A stretch of 64,000 nucleotides of DNA from Streptomyces violaceusniger Tu 4113 (lineage in GTDB: Bacteria > Actinomycetota > Actinomycetes > Streptomycetales > Streptomycetaceae). Below the pieces are notes generated by a model. The model was not told where the DNA came from, made no database searches, and saw only the letters and a program-made list of their open reading frames with translations. The DNA lies in NCBI RefSeq assembly GCF_000147815.2, contig NC_015957.1:10540001-10604000 (forward strand), written 5' to 3'. Of this stretch, positions 24,510-33,472 are shown piece by piece; position 1 is the first letter of the stretch, and each line of letters opens with the position of its first letter. The translations under genes were made by a program, and so were the position numbers.

Positions 24510-25747
24510 CGACAGAGCAAGCACCCTCGTCCGGCATCTCCCGGCGGCGTCTGCTGGGCTCGGCGGGCGCCGCCGGCGCGGCCGGACTGGTCGCGGGCGG
24601 AGCCGCCGGAGCCTACGCGTCCGAGGCGACGCGGGAGGCACCCGAACCCCTCAGCTCCCTGGGCGCGACCGCTGTGCCCTTCCACGGCAGGCGCCAGGCG
24701 GGCATCACCACCCCCCTCCAGGCCCATGGCCATCTCCTCGCCTTCGACCTGGCGCCCGGTGCGAACCGTAAGGCGGCCGCCGCACTGCTGCGCCGCTGGT
24801 CGCGCACGGCCCAGGAGCTGATGGCGGGCGAGGCCCCACCGGGCGACACGGGGATCGCGCTGGACGCCGGTCCCTCGTCGCTTACGGTCACCTTCGGCTT
24901 CGGCCGGACCTTCTTCGGCAAGGCGGGACTCGACGACCAACTGCCGGAGGCACTCGCTCCGCTCCCCGACTTCGTCTCGGACGCCCTCGACCCCAAGCGC
25001 AGCAACGGCGATCTGTGGATCCAGATCGGCGCCGATGACGCGCTGGTCGCCTTCCACGCGCTGCGCGCACTGCAGCGCGAGGCCGCGGGCACGGCCCGGC
25101 TGCGCTGGCAGATGAACGGCTTCAACCGCACCCCCGGCGCCACCGACCGCCCCATGACCACCCGCAACCTCATGGGACAGATCGACGGCACCAACAACCC
25201 CAAGCCGGCCGACGACGACTTCGAACGGCGGCTCTTCGTACCGGAGAAGGGGGAGCCCGCGTGGCTGGCGGGCGGTTCCTACGCGGTCGTCCGGCGCATC
25301 CGGATGCTGCTGGACACCTGGGACCATCTCTCCCTGGAGCGGCAGGAGAAGGTGGTCGGCCGCCGCAAGTCCGACGGCGCCCCGCTGTCCGGCGGCACGG
25401 AGACCACCCCGGTCCGGCTCGACAAGGTCAACGGGGACGGTGCGCTGGCCATCGCGGGCGCCGCCCATGTGCGGGTCGCGGCGCCCGCGTCCAACCAGGG
25501 CGCCGCCATGCTGCGCAGGCCCTTCTCGTACCACGACGGCTTCCGCGACGACGGGGCGCCGGACGCCGGACTGCTCTTCATCGCCTGGCAGGCGGATCCG
25601 ATGAAGGGGTTCGTCCCGGTGCAGCGGAAGCTGGACCTGGGCGACGATCTGTCGCGGTTCCTGCGGCACGAGGCCAGCGCGCTGTTCGCGGTGCCCCCGG
25701 GCTGTGCCCCGGGAGAGTACGTGGGTCAGGCACTCTTGGAGGGATAG
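24506..25747 (+). CDS. dtpA: Tat-exported DyP-type heme peroxidase (DtpA-like)
   Basis: Encodes 413 residues. A twin-arginine signal (SRRRLLGSAGAAGAAGLVAG) shows folded export. The DyP motif GQIDGTNNP (~224) provides the distal Asp; the proximal heme His is in AHVRVAAP (~321), with the distal Arg in MLRRPFSYHDG. In S. lividans DtpA belongs to the extracytoplasmic copper pathway for radical-copper oxidase maturation. The same operon context with sco and PCuAC supports that role here. Confidence 0.9.
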   Translation: MTTEQAPSSGISRRRLLGSAGAAGAAGLVAGGAAGAYASEATREAPEPLSSLGATAVPFHGRRQAGITTPLQAHGHLLAFDLAPGANRKAAAALLRRWSRTAQELMAGEAPPGDTGIALDAGPSSLTVTFGFGRTFFGKAGLDDQLPEALAPLPDFVSDALDPKRSNGDLWIQIGADDALVAFHALRALQREAAGTARLRWQMNGFNRTPGATDRPMTTRNLMGQIDGTNNPKPADDDFERRLFVPEKGEPAWLAGGSYAVVRRIRMLLDTWDHLSLERQEKVVGRRKSDGAPLSGGTETTPVRLDKVNGDGALAIAGAAHVRVAAPASNQGAAMLRRPFSYHDGFRDDGAPDAGLLFIAWQADPMKGFVPVQRKLDLGDDLSRFLRHEASALFAVPPGCAPGEYVGQALLEG

Positions 25748-25859
25748 GAGACGGGGACGAGCCGCCCCCGGTCGCCCGCGTCCAAGGGGTGACCGGCGGG
25801 TCCGCCCGCTTCGCGGACGCGAGTATCGTGGCGGTCTCGTCTGATCACAGGGAGCGACC

Positions 25860-26798
25860 GTGATGTCGGCCAGCCGCTATGCCTACCTCGGCCCCGAGGG
25901 CACCTTCACCGAGGCCGCCCTGCGGTCCATGCCGGAGGCCGCCACCCGGGAGCTGGTGCCGATGGTCTCGGTGCCGGTGGCGCTCGACGCGGTGCGCTCC
26001 GGTGCCGCGGCGGCCGCGCTGGTCCCCATCGAGAACTCGGTCGAGGGCGGGGTCACCGCGACCCTCGACGAGCTGGCCACCGGCGAACCGCTGATGATCT
26101 ACCGCGAGGTGCTGCTGTCGATCAGCTTCGCGCTGCTGGTACGGCCGGGCACCGCGCTCGCGGACATCAAGACGGTGACCGGGCATCCGGTCGCCCAGCC
26201 CCAGGTCCGCAACTGGCTGGCGGCGAACCTCCCGGACGCCCTGTGGGAATCGGCCGCCTCGAACGCGGACGGCGCGCGGCTGGTGCAGGAGGGGCGGTAC
26301 GACGCGGCGTTCGCGGGCGAGTTCGCGGCGTCCAGGTACGGTCTGGAGCCGCTGGTCACCGACATCCACGACGCGCAGAACGCGATGACCCGCTTCGTCC
26401 TGGCCGGCCGCCCCGCCCGGCCCGCCGCCCGGACGGGCGCGGACAAGACGTCCGTGGTGATCTGGCTCGGGGACGACCACCCGGGCGCGCTGCTGGAACT
26501 GCTGCAGGAGTTCTCCGCCCGCGGGGTCAACCTGATGCGGATCGAATCGCGCCCGACCGGCGAGGGCATCGGCCGCTACTGCTTCTCGGTGGATTGCGAG
26601 GGGCACATCACCGACCGGCGGGTGGGCTCGGCCCTGATGGGGCTGAAGCGGGTCTGCCCGAAGGTGCGGTTCCTGGGCTCGTACCCCCGGGCGGGTGTGA
26701 CGGCGGAGGACCTGGCGGAGCTGCGCCACGGGACCTCGGACGAGGCGTTCACGGAGGCGGCGGAGTGGCTGGCCCGCTGCCAGGACGGCCGGGCCTGA
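25860..26798 (+). CDS. pheA: Prephenate dehydratase
   Basis: Encodes 312 residues. The start is GTG at 25860 or ATG one codon later, both after AGGGAG. The PDT catalytic domain (1-~185) has GPEGTFTEAAL and PIENSVEGGV. The C-terminal ACT domain (~195-275) has HPGALLELLQEF and the phenylalanine-binding ESRP. It converts prephenate to phenylpyruvate with feedback by Phe. It is not fused to chorismate mutase. Confidence 0.95.
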   Translation: MMSASRYAYLGPEGTFTEAALRSMPEAATRELVPMVSVPVALDAVRSGAAAAALVPIENSVEGGVTATLDELATGEPLMIYREVLLSISFALLVRPGTALADIKTVTGHPVAQPQVRNWLAANLPDALWESAASNADGARLVQEGRYDAAFAGEFAASRYGLEPLVTDIHDAQNAMTRFVLAGRPARPAARTGADKTSVVIWLGDDHPGALLELLQEFSARGVNLMRIESRPTGEGIGRYCFSVDCEGHITDRRVGSALMGLKRVCPKVRFLGSYPRAGVTAEDLAELRHGTSDEAFTEAAEWLARCQDGRA

Positions 26799-26872
26799 GC
26801 CGAGCCCACTCGTAAGCGCGCCTGAGCCGAACCCCGCCCGTAGCGGCCGACCGTAGCGAGCGTGCGCCGGGA

Positions 26873-26992
26873 CACGTCGGTGCTGGGGCACGCCGGTGCT
26901 GGGGCACGCCGGTGCTGGGGCACGCCGGTGCTGGGGCACGCCGGTGCTGGGGCACGCCGGTGCTGGGGATCGTCGGTGCTGGGGATCGTCGG
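26873..26992. repeat. 16-bp tandem repeat after pheA
   Basis: Seven full copies of a 16-bp unit (CACGCCGGTGCTGGGG; first copy CACGTCGG, last full copy ATCGTCGG), plus a partial eighth. Five copies are identical. Each junction can fold as CCGGTGC-TGGG-GCACGCCGG, a hairpin with one bulge. Sixteen is not a multiple of three, so it is not coding. Confidence 0.92.
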
Positions 26993-27008
26993 AATCGCTG
27001 CGGAAAAG

Positions 27009-27307
27009 TTATCCACAGGGTGATGCGGCATGCTGGGGATAAGTCGACATCACCAATCCGGCGAGACGGTCGCATCGCCACATAAGCCGCATGCACCCTC
27101 ATCACCGAACATTACTCACCTGTCACTCCAATTCCCTCGACCAACTCTTTGGAGTGAGGGATTCCTCTCTTGTGGAGTGTGTGAACGCGGTTTGGTAGGG
27201 GAATCCATCGCCGAGCACTTGGGGGGCTAAGCGATGACCGCGACATCCACAGATCTCACACACAGCCTGTGGATAACTCCGGGGCTTCCCCTCACCCCTG
27301 TGGACAA
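27009..27307. promoter_or_regulatory. Cluster of DnaA boxes upstream of serS
   Basis: Perfect TTATCCACA at 27009-27017, its inverse TGTGGATAA at 27268-27276, and the Streptomyces-preferred TTGTCCACA (as TGTGGACAA) at 27299-27307. A weaker TTACCCACA lies at 27427-27435. There is no dnaA/dnaN context, so this is not oriC. It may titrate DnaA or regulate serS. Confidence 0.6.
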
Positions 27308-27377
27308 CCGGGCCTCAACTCACCCTGCACACAAGGGAAGAAGGTCGACTCGACGCCGCCTCTTTGCTCCTTTTCGG

Positions 27378-27395
27378 GGAATGCGCACGCATTCC
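27378..27395. promoter_or_regulatory. 18-bp palindrome with adjacent -35-like TTGAC
   Basis: GGAATGCG-CA-CGCATTCC is a perfect palindrome directly followed by TTGAC (27396-27400), with GGAATTCC at 27413. It lies 117 bp upstream of serS and looks like a repressor site. Confidence 0.5.
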
Positions 27396-27499
27396 TTGAC
27401 GGTGGCCGTCGCAGGAATTCCCCGGTTTACCCACAGCCCCAAAAGAGGGCAAAACGGGACGCAAAGGAATATCGCGTCGAGCACCCGAGGTCACACCGG

Positions 27500-27505
27500 T
27501 AACCT
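27500..27505 (+). promoter_or_regulatory. -10 element for a leaderless serS mRNA
   Basis: TAACCT lies 6 bp before the serS GTG and no Shine-Dalgarno sequence is present, which predicts transcription starting at or next to the start codon. Confidence 0.5.
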
Positions 27506-27511
27506 GGTGGG

Positions 27512-28789
27512 GTGATTGACCTTCGCCTGCTCCGTGAGGACCCCGATCGTGTGCGCGCCTCCCAGCGCGCCCGTGGAGAGGACGTCGGCATCGTCGACGC
27601 CCTCCTGACCGCCGACGAGCGGCGCAGGTCCTCCAGTGTCCGCTTCGACGAGCTGCGCGCCGAACAGAAGGCGCTCGGCAAGCTCATCCCCAAGGCTTCC
27701 GGTGACGAGAAGGCCGAGCTGCTGAAGAAGGCGGGCGAGCTGTCCGCCGCCGTCAAGGCGGCCGACGCCGAGCAGGACGCGGCCGCGGAAGAGACCCAGC
27801 AGCTCCTGCTCCAGCTGGGCAATCTCGTCCACCCCGAGGTCCCGGTCGGCGGCGAGGACGACTTCGCCGTCCTGGAGACGATCGGCACCCCGCGCGACTT
27901 CGATGCCGAGGGCTTCGCGCCCAAGGACCATCTGGAGCTCGGCGAGCTGCTCGGCGCGATCGACACCGAGCGCGGCGCCAAGGTCTCCGGCTCCCGCTTC
28001 TACTACCTGACGGGCATCGGCGCCCTGCTGGAGTTCGCACTGGTGAACGCGGCGATGGCACAGGCCACCGCGGCGGGCTTCACCCCGGTGCTCACCCCGG
28101 CGCTGGTCAAGCCGAAGGCCATGGAGGGCACCGGCTTCCTCGGCCAGGCCGCCGAGGACGTCTACCACCTCGACAAGGACGACCTCTACCTGGTCGGCAC
28201 CTCCGAGGTGCCGCTGGCCGCGTACCACATGGACGAGATCCTGGAGGCGGACGCACTCCCGCGGCGCTACGCCGGGTTCTCCTCCTGCTTCCGCCGTGAG
28301 GCCGGGTCGTACGGCAAGGACACCCGGGGGATCTTCCGGGTGCACCAGTTCGACAAGGTCGAGATGTACGTCTACACGACCCCGGAGGACGCCGAGGCCG
28401 AGCACCAGCGGCTGCTGGACTGGGAGAAGCAGTGGCTGACCTCGCTGGAGCTGCCGTTCCGGGTGGTCGACCTGGCCTCGGGTGACCTGGGCTCGTCGGC
28501 GACACGGAAGTTCGACTGCGAGGCGTGGATCCCGACGCAGGGCAAGTACCGCGAGCTGACCTCGACCTCCAACACCACCGAGTTCCAGTCGCGGCGGCTG
28601 TCGATCCGGATGCGCGAGGGCAAGAAGGTCCGTCCGCTGGCCACGCTCAACGGCACGCTGTGCGCGGTCACCCGGACCATCGTCGCGATCCTCGAGAACC
28701 ACCAGCAGGCCGACGGCTCGGTCCGGGTGCCCGAGGCGCTGCGGCCGTTCCTGGGCGGACGCGAGGTTCTGGAACCGGTCGCACGGTGA
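27512..28789 (+). CDS. serS: Seryl-tRNA synthetase
   Basis: Encodes 425 residues of standard class II SerRS length. The N-terminal coiled-coil tRNA-binding arm covers ~30-105 ([20 protein letters not shown]). Motif 2 is in [19 protein letters not shown] (~260) and motif 3 in [13 protein letters not shown] (~380). It charges all tRNA-Ser species, including the tRNA at 6855. Its stop overlaps the GTG of the HAD gene. Confidence 0.97.
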   Translation: MIDLRLLREDPDRVRASQRARGEDVGIVDALLTADERRRSSSVRFDELRAEQKALGKLIPKASGDEKAELLKKAGELSAAVKAADAEQDAAAEETQQLLLQLGNLVHPEVPVGGEDDFAVLETIGTPRDFDAEGFAPKDHLELGELLGAIDTERGAKVSGSRFYYLTGIGALLEFALVNAAMAQATAAGFTPVLTPALVKPKAMEGTGFLGQAAEDVYHLDKDDLYLVGTSEVPLAAYHMDEILEADALPRRYAGFSSCFRREAGSYGKDTRGIFRVHQFDKVEMYVYTTPEDAEAEHQRLLDWEKQWLTSLELPFRVVDLASGDLGSSATRKFDCEAWIPTQGKYRELTSTSNTTEFQSRRLSIRMREGKKVRPLATLNGTLCAVTRTIVAILENHQQADGSVRVPEALRPFLGGREVLEPVAR

Positions 28790-29640
28790 CGCACGCCGGA
28801 CCGACGGACGAGCTCGCCGGACCGACGGACGAGCTTCCCTATCGACTGGTCGCCACCGACCTCGACGGCACGCTGCTCCGCCCCGACCACACCGTCTCGG
28901 CGCGGACCCGTGACGCGCTCGCCGCGGCCACCGCGGCGGGCGCCGCGCACATCGTGGTCACCGGGCGGACCGTCCCGGTGGCCCGGCACATACTCGACGA
29001 CCTCGGCTACCAGGGGCTCGCGGTGTGCGGTCAGGGCGCGCAGCTCTACCACGCGGGTGAGCACCGGCTGCTGACCTCCGTCACGCTGGACCGCCAGGTG
29101 GCCCTGCTGGCGCTGGAGAAGATCGAGGCGGAGATCGGCCCGCTGTCGCTGGCCGCGGCCCGCGACGGGCTGGACGGCGAGGTGCTGTTCGGCGAGGGCT
29201 ACCGGATGGACCACGAGGGGATGCCCCTGGTGCCGTTCACGGACCCGGCCGAGCTGTGGTCGCAGCCCATCAGCAAGCTCTACATCCAGCACGCCGAGCT
29301 GGGCGACGACGCGCTCGCGGACGCCGCCCGGACGGCCGCCGGGGGCCTGGTCGGGGTGACGATGGCCGGCACCGGGCTGGTGGAGCTGCTGCCGCTGGGG
29401 CTGACGAAGGCCACGGGCCTGTCGTTGGCCGCGCGCCGGCTGGGGATGACCGCCGACGACGCGATCGCGTTCGGCGATATGCCCAATGACATCCCGATGT
29501 TCGGCTGGGCGAAGCACGCTGTCGCGATGGCGAACGCGCACCGGGACCTCAAGGCCGTCGCCGACGAGATCACCGCGTCCAACGCGGAGGACGGCATCGC
29601 CGTGGTGCTGGAACGGCTCTTCCCGGCGGCGCGCCGGTGA
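28786..29640 (+). CDS. HAD-superfamily (Cof-type) phosphatase
   Basis: Encodes 284 residues from a GTG overlapping the serS stop, so co-translated. Motifs: DLDGTLL (nucleophile Asp), VVTGR, and GDMPNDIPM with the metal Asp. The C2-type cap lies between. These enzymes dephosphorylate sugar or flavin phosphates; the substrate is unknown. The N-terminus contains a duplicated PTDEL segment from a short DNA duplication. A paralogue lies at 44187. Confidence 0.9.
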   Translation: MTHAGPTDELAGPTDELPYRLVATDLDGTLLRPDHTVSARTRDALAAATAAGAAHIVVTGRTVPVARHILDDLGYQGLAVCGQGAQLYHAGEHRLLTSVTLDRQVALLALEKIEAEIGPLSLAAARDGLDGEVLFGEGYRMDHEGMPLVPFTDPAELWSQPISKLYIQHAELGDDALADAARTAAGGLVGVTMAGTGLVELLPLGLTKATGLSLAARRLGMTADDAIAFGDMPNDIPMFGWAKHAVAMANAHRDLKAVADEITASNAEDGIAVVLERLFPAARR

Positions 29641-29690
29641 CGGCAGTGCTCCGGTGACGGCAGCGCACCGGTGACGGCAGCGCACCGGTG
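29634..29690. repeat. 17-bp tandem repeat overlapping the HAD gene stop
   Basis: Three copies of CCGGTGACGGCAGCGCA (first copy ends in GTGCT) begin inside the stop-codon region of the HAD gene, followed by a partial fourth. The first unit contains the gene's TGA. Confidence 0.85.
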
Positions 29691-29757
29691 AACCGGCCGG
29701 ATGCCGGTGCGGCCGCCTCGGCGGACCGCCCGGCAGCCGGGCCCTGCAGCGGTGATC

Positions 29758-29787
29758 GGGATCCCTCGGCCGCCGCCGAGGGATCCC
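29758..29787. terminator. Bidirectional terminator, HAD gene / phospholipase
   Basis: GGGATCCCTCGGC and GCCGAGGGATCCC form a perfect 13-bp stem with a 4-nt loop between converging genes. Confidence 0.88.
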
Positions 29788-29800
29788 GGCCCAGGAGGGG

Positions 29801-30250
29801 TCAGCCGAAGATCTTGACCGCCTGGTAGTAGGTCCACGCCGTACCGTCGCACGACGTCTTGGTGGCACCGCTGTAGGCGCTGCACACCCGCTTGAGGTCC
29901 TCGTAGAAGGCGCTGTCGATGCGCGCCTTGTTGGCGTCGAAGATGCCCATCGCCTTGTGGTTGCGGTAGCCGAAGTCATGCCGGGCGCAGGCGGTCTGGA
30001 AGGGGAAGCCGAAGGGGTTGTCGGGGGAGCTGCTGCAGTAGTCGGTGGACCAGTCGAACCCGTAGGCGGCCCAGGCACCCTGGTTGTTGCGCGCCGCGAC
30101 CCAGGTGTTGTAGCTGCCGACGCTGGTCTGCGTCCAGCTTGCGAGGACCTGCGGCTTGTCCGCGGGGGCCGCCTGGGCGGGTGCGGCCAGGGCGATGGCG
30201 GTGGCCGCGGTGACAGCGGTGGCCGCGAGACTCGTGACGAGGCGACGCAT
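29801..30250 (-). CDS. Secreted prokaryotic phospholipase A2
   Basis: Encodes 149 residues with GGAGGGAA 6 nt before the ATG. The Sec signal peptide is ~1-28 (AQAAPA). The mature enzyme has the catalytic His-Asp pair in CARHDFGYRN (~88-89) and Ca-loop residues around FDWSTDYC. Four cysteines can form the two disulfides of the S. violaceoruber-type PLA2. It hydrolyses the sn-2 ester of phospholipids outside the cell. Confidence 0.93.
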   Translation of the reverse strand: MRRLVTSLAATAVTAATAIALAAPAQAAPADKPQVLASWTQTSVGSYNTWVAARNNQGAWAAYGFDWSTDYCSSSPDNPFGFPFQTACARHDFGYRNHKAMGIFDANKARIDSAFYEDLKRVCSAYSGATKTSCDGTAWTYYQAVKIFG

Positions 30251-30449
30251 TCGGGTTCCCTCCGTTTTTACCTCTGACGCCCCCTCAAAAGGCTTGTGGC
30301 GCAGGGGGGCGGCGCGGTGTGATCCAGCGCACGCCAAGAGTTGGGCAGGTCCCTGACAATCGTCAAGATCTACACCGACGTAGAGATGAACAGAGTTCGA
30401 CCAGCAGAGTTTCGGACTTTCCTCCAACTACCGCCGCTGCGGCGGCCGT

Positions 30450-31454
30450 TCAGGAGGCGCGCCGGGGCACCCGGGAGGGAGGGGCGAACAGCGGCCCCGG
30501 GCCCTTGACCCTTCGGAGGATCGGGGCGGTCTCCATGTCCAGCACGGAGGACAGTTCGGCGATGCGGGTGGTCAGATAGGTGTAGAGGGCCGGGACATCG
30601 GTGCAGACCACGGTCGCCATCAGATTCTTCGTCCCGGTGGTCGCACATGCGAACGCCACCTCGGGGTGATCCGCGAGTGTCTGCCCGGTGGCGGCGAGAT
30701 CCGACGGCCTCACCGACAGCCACATCGTGGTGGTGACGCTCTGATGGAACATCCGGTGGGTGTAGTCGACGTCGAAGTACAGGGTGCCGTCGGCGCGCAG
30801 ATCGGCCAGCCGGCGGCGCACCGTGGACTGCGACCAGCCGGTGGCGGCGGCCAGTTCGGCCAGCGGCGCCCGCCCGTCCCGCGCGAGGACGTCCAGCAGC
30901 TTGCCGTCCTCGGCGCCCACCGGCCCGCGCGGCCCCTTCGACCGGTCCGCGGCGGGCGTGCGCAGCCGCCCGACCTGCTCGGCCGTCAGCGCCTCGGTCT
31001 TGTTGACCAGGCCCCGCTCGCCGCCGTAGAACTCATGCAGCACGCAGTGCGCGCTCACTCCCACCACCCGTGGCGTCTGCGGGAGTTTGCGCAGCAGCAG
31101 GGCGTCGCTGTCCAGGCCGGACGCCGCCCGTGTCGACGCGGCGACCTCGGTGCCGTCGGAGAGCACATGCACCCAGGAGGTGTCGGCCCGCCGGGCCATC
31201 GCCTCGGCCACCGGCAGCGCGGCGTCCGGCAGGCACCGCACCCGCACCAGCCAGACCACATCGCCGACCGCCGCCGGGTCGGTGAGCCCCAGCACCCGGA
31301 CCGCTCCCGTCGTCCGCAGCCGGGTGTAGCGGCGGGCCACGGTCTGGTCGGAGACGCCCAGCACCTCGGCGAGCCGGCTGAAGGGGGCCCGGCCGTCGAG
31401 CTGAAGGGCATGCACCAGCGCCCGGTCCAGGTCGTCGTACGCGTCGGATTCCAC
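30450..31454 (-). CDS. Lrp/AsnC-family regulator with two modules
   Basis: Encodes 334 residues from a GTG. It contains two tandem AsnC modules: HTH1 at ~10-50 (FSRLAEVLGVSDQTVARRYT) with its ligand domain, and HTH2 at ~185-225 (LAELAAATGWSQSTVRRRLA) with a second one. Double-module Lrp proteins are common in Streptomyces. It is divergent from the MFS exporter (159 bp gap) and probably controls it. Confidence 0.9.
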   Translation of the reverse strand: MESDAYDDLDRALVHALQLDGRAPFSRLAEVLGVSDQTVARRYTRLRTTGAVRVLGLTDPAAVGDVVWLVRVRCLPDAALPVAEAMARRADTSWVHVLSDGTEVAASTRAASGLDSDALLLRKLPQTPRVVGVSAHCVLHEFYGGERGLVNKTEALTAEQVGRLRTPAADRSKGPRGPVGAEDGKLLDVLARDGRAPLAELAAATGWSQSTVRRRLADLRADGTLYFDVDYTHRMFHQSVTTTMWLSVRPSDLAATGQTLADHPEVAFACATTGTKNLMATVVCTDVPALYTYLTTRIAELSSVLDMETAPILRRVKGPGPLFAPPSRVPRRAS

Positions 31455-31613
31455 CGCACAAAGCTAGCGGACGTCGGATATTGCCACCGGGGCGGTGCCG
31501 GCTGGAGGTGCGGACCGGTCAGGACGACCGTAAGAGCCGCGGGACCGCCGGACCGTCATCGGGATCGGCCCTCGCGTCCCCTTGTCGGCACGTCCCGAAT
31601 CCCGGAGTCAGTC

Positions 31614-33158
31614 ATGCGCAGATCATGGTGGCCGCTCGCCGCCATCACGCTCGGCAATTTCATGCTGTTGATAGACGTCACGATTGTGAACACCGCGCTG
31701 CCCCAGGTGGCGCGGGGTCTGGACGCGTCCTTCACCTCCCTCCAGTGGGTGATGGACATCTACGCCCTGGCGCTGGCCGCGCTGCTGATGGTGGCCGGTT
31801 CGGCGGCGGACCTCTTCGGACGGCGGCGGCTGTATGTCGTCGGCCTCGCGGTGTTCGCGGTCTCCTCCCTGGTCTGCGGTCTGGCACCGGACGCCGGGGT
31901 GCTGATCGCGGCCCGCGCCGTCCAGGGGGTGGGGGCGGCGGCCATGTTCGCCACCAACACCCCGCTGCTGATGGCGACTTACTCCGGCCGCGACCGCGGT
32001 ATCGCCTTCGGGGTGTGGGGCGGTACGAGCGGGGCGGCCGCGGCGATCGGCCCGGTGCTGGGCGGGGTGCTGACCGAGTACGTCGACTGGCGGGCGATCT
32101 TCCTGGTCAATCTGCCGCTGACGGCGATCGCGGTGTGGATCACGCTCCGTTCCATCGACGAGTCGCGCGGCGCGCCGGGCGTACGGATCGACTGGCCGGG
32201 CGCCGCCTCGTTCACGGTCAGCGCCGGGGCGCTGACGTATGGGCTGATGCGCGGCGGTGAGGAGGGCTGGGCCGACACCGGGACGGTCGCCACACTGGTG
32301 ACGGCGGCGATCGCGCTGCTCGCCTTCGCCGTGCTGGAGCGCGGAAAGCGGCAGCCGCTGCTGGACCTGGGGCTGCTGCGGCGCCCGACGTTCGCGGTGC
32401 TGATGGCGGCGGCCCTGCTGCTGCAGGCGGGGGCCTTCCCGTACCTCACCTACGCCGGGCTGTGGCTGCAGTCGGTGCTGGGGATGAGCCCGGTGCAGGC
32501 GGGGCTCGCGGTGACGCCGATGGCGGGCGTCTCGCTGGTCGTCGGCGCGGCGGGCGGACGGCTGCTGGACCGGGTCGCCCCCGGGCGGGCGCTCGGCGGC
32601 GGACTGCTGATGGTGGGCGCGGGCGCGCTGGTCAACGCGGCGATGGTGACCCCGGACGCGGACTGGACGGCCTTCGTCCCGGGCCTGGCGCTGGCCGGTC
32701 TGGGGATCGGCCTGGCCATGCCGGTGCTGGTCTCGGCGGCCCTCGGCTCGGCCCCGCCGGAGCGGGCGGGCATGGCCAGCGGCGCGGTGAACACCTTCCG
32801 GCAGCTCGGCTACGCGCTGGGGATCGCCGTCCTGGGCACGGTCTTCGCGACGCGGGTGCGGGACATGGTCGACGACAGCGGCACCGTCCCGGCCCGGGCT
32901 GCCGGACAGGCCGCCGAGGCCATCAGCGGCGGCCACGCCGACGCCGTGATCGCCTCCGCGCCTCCGGCCCACGCGGACGCGGCGCGCACGCTCGTCCACG
33001 AGTCGTTCGCGGCCGGGCTCGACCGCATCTGCCTGATCTCCGGCATCGCGGCCCTGGCGGCGGGCCTGCTGGTCCTCGCCGTCGTCCGCGGCGGCCCCGG
33101 CGGAGCACCCCCGAAGCCGACCCCCGAGCAATCCCCGGCGGAGCCGGTCCACGCTTGA
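31614..33158 (+). CDS. MFS drug exporter, DHA2 (14-helix) family
   Basis: Encodes 514 residues beginning MRRSWWPLAAITLGNFMLLI. It has motif C-like DVTIVNTALP in helix 1, motif A in GSAADLFGRRRLYVVG, and 14 hydrophobic helices. It resembles EmrB/QacA-type proton-drug antiporters. The adjacent Lrp gene is the likely regulator. The upstream in-frame extension is Arg/Pro-rich antisense of the Lrp gene and is not coding. Confidence 0.92.
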   Translation: MRRSWWPLAAITLGNFMLLIDVTIVNTALPQVARGLDASFTSLQWVMDIYALALAALLMVAGSAADLFGRRRLYVVGLAVFAVSSLVCGLAPDAGVLIAARAVQGVGAAAMFATNTPLLMATYSGRDRGIAFGVWGGTSGAAAAIGPVLGGVLTEYVDWRAIFLVNLPLTAIAVWITLRSIDESRGAPGVRIDWPGAASFTVSAGALTYGLMRGGEEGWADTGTVATLVTAAIALLAFAVLERGKRQPLLDLGLLRRPTFAVLMAAALLLQAGAFPYLTYAGLWLQSVLGMSPVQAGLAVTPMAGVSLVVGAAGGRLLDRVAPGRALGGGLLMVGAGALVNAAMVTPDADWTAFVPGLALAGLGIGLAMPVLVSAALGSAPPERAGMASGAVNTFRQLGYALGIAVLGTVFATRVRDMVDDSGTVPARAAGQAAEAISGGHADAVIASAPPAHADAARTLVHESFAAGLDRICLISGIAALAAGLLVLAVVRGGPGGAPPKPTPEQSPAEPVHA

Positions 33159-33177
33159 GCGGTGGACGACGAGTCAC

Positions 33178-33209
33178 AAGGGGCGGGCGCCCGATGGCGC
33201 CCGCCCCTT
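33178..33209 (+). terminator. Terminator after the DHA2 exporter
   Basis: AAGGGGCGGGCGCC-CGAT-GGCGCCCGCCCCTT is a perfect 14-bp stem, 20 bp after the stop codon. Confidence 0.88.
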
Positions 33210-33472
33210 CGCCGCGTGAGGCCGACGTCCGTCAACGCACGCGGTGCGAGTAACCCTTGCGCGATCGGATCGTTCTTCCATATACGCGTTATGCGCGGAG
33301 GCAACGCGAGTTGGAGCCTCGGCCGGGCGACGGATCGACGGGCAGCGATGTCACGGCGGTTGGGTCCGAAAGAGGTAGGCAGCCTCCGCTCCTGGTCCCT
33401 GGATACGGGCGGCCTAGCCCCTGGCTGGTGGGGCGTGACCATCACCCGAATTTCAGACCGGAAGGCACACAT
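33210..33472. other. Promoter region of the antirepressor-like gene
   Basis: 263 bp with no gene. An AT-richer stretch at 33278-33300 (CATATACGCGTTATG) contains a near-palindrome around ACGCGT and could be a promoter or operator. Confidence 0.4.

Noticed and set aside
26873..26992. CRISPR array
   Set aside because: The 16-bp units are directly adjacent with no unique spacers, and no cas genes are present. The same applies to the 17-bp array at 46211.
27009..27435. Chromosomal origin of replication
   Set aside because: Only three or four DnaA boxes and no dnaA, dnaN, rpmH or gyrB nearby. A Streptomyces oriC has many more boxes.
27234..27515. 93-residue gene coupled to serS
   Set aside because: It has a GGGGGG ribosome-like site and a GTGA overlap with serS, but the reading covers DnaA boxes and palindromes and has no protein-like character.
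30666..31613. N-terminal extension of the DHA2 exporter
   Set aside because: The open frame is antisense to the Lrp gene and Arg/Gly/Pro-rich. The transporter begins naturally at 31614.
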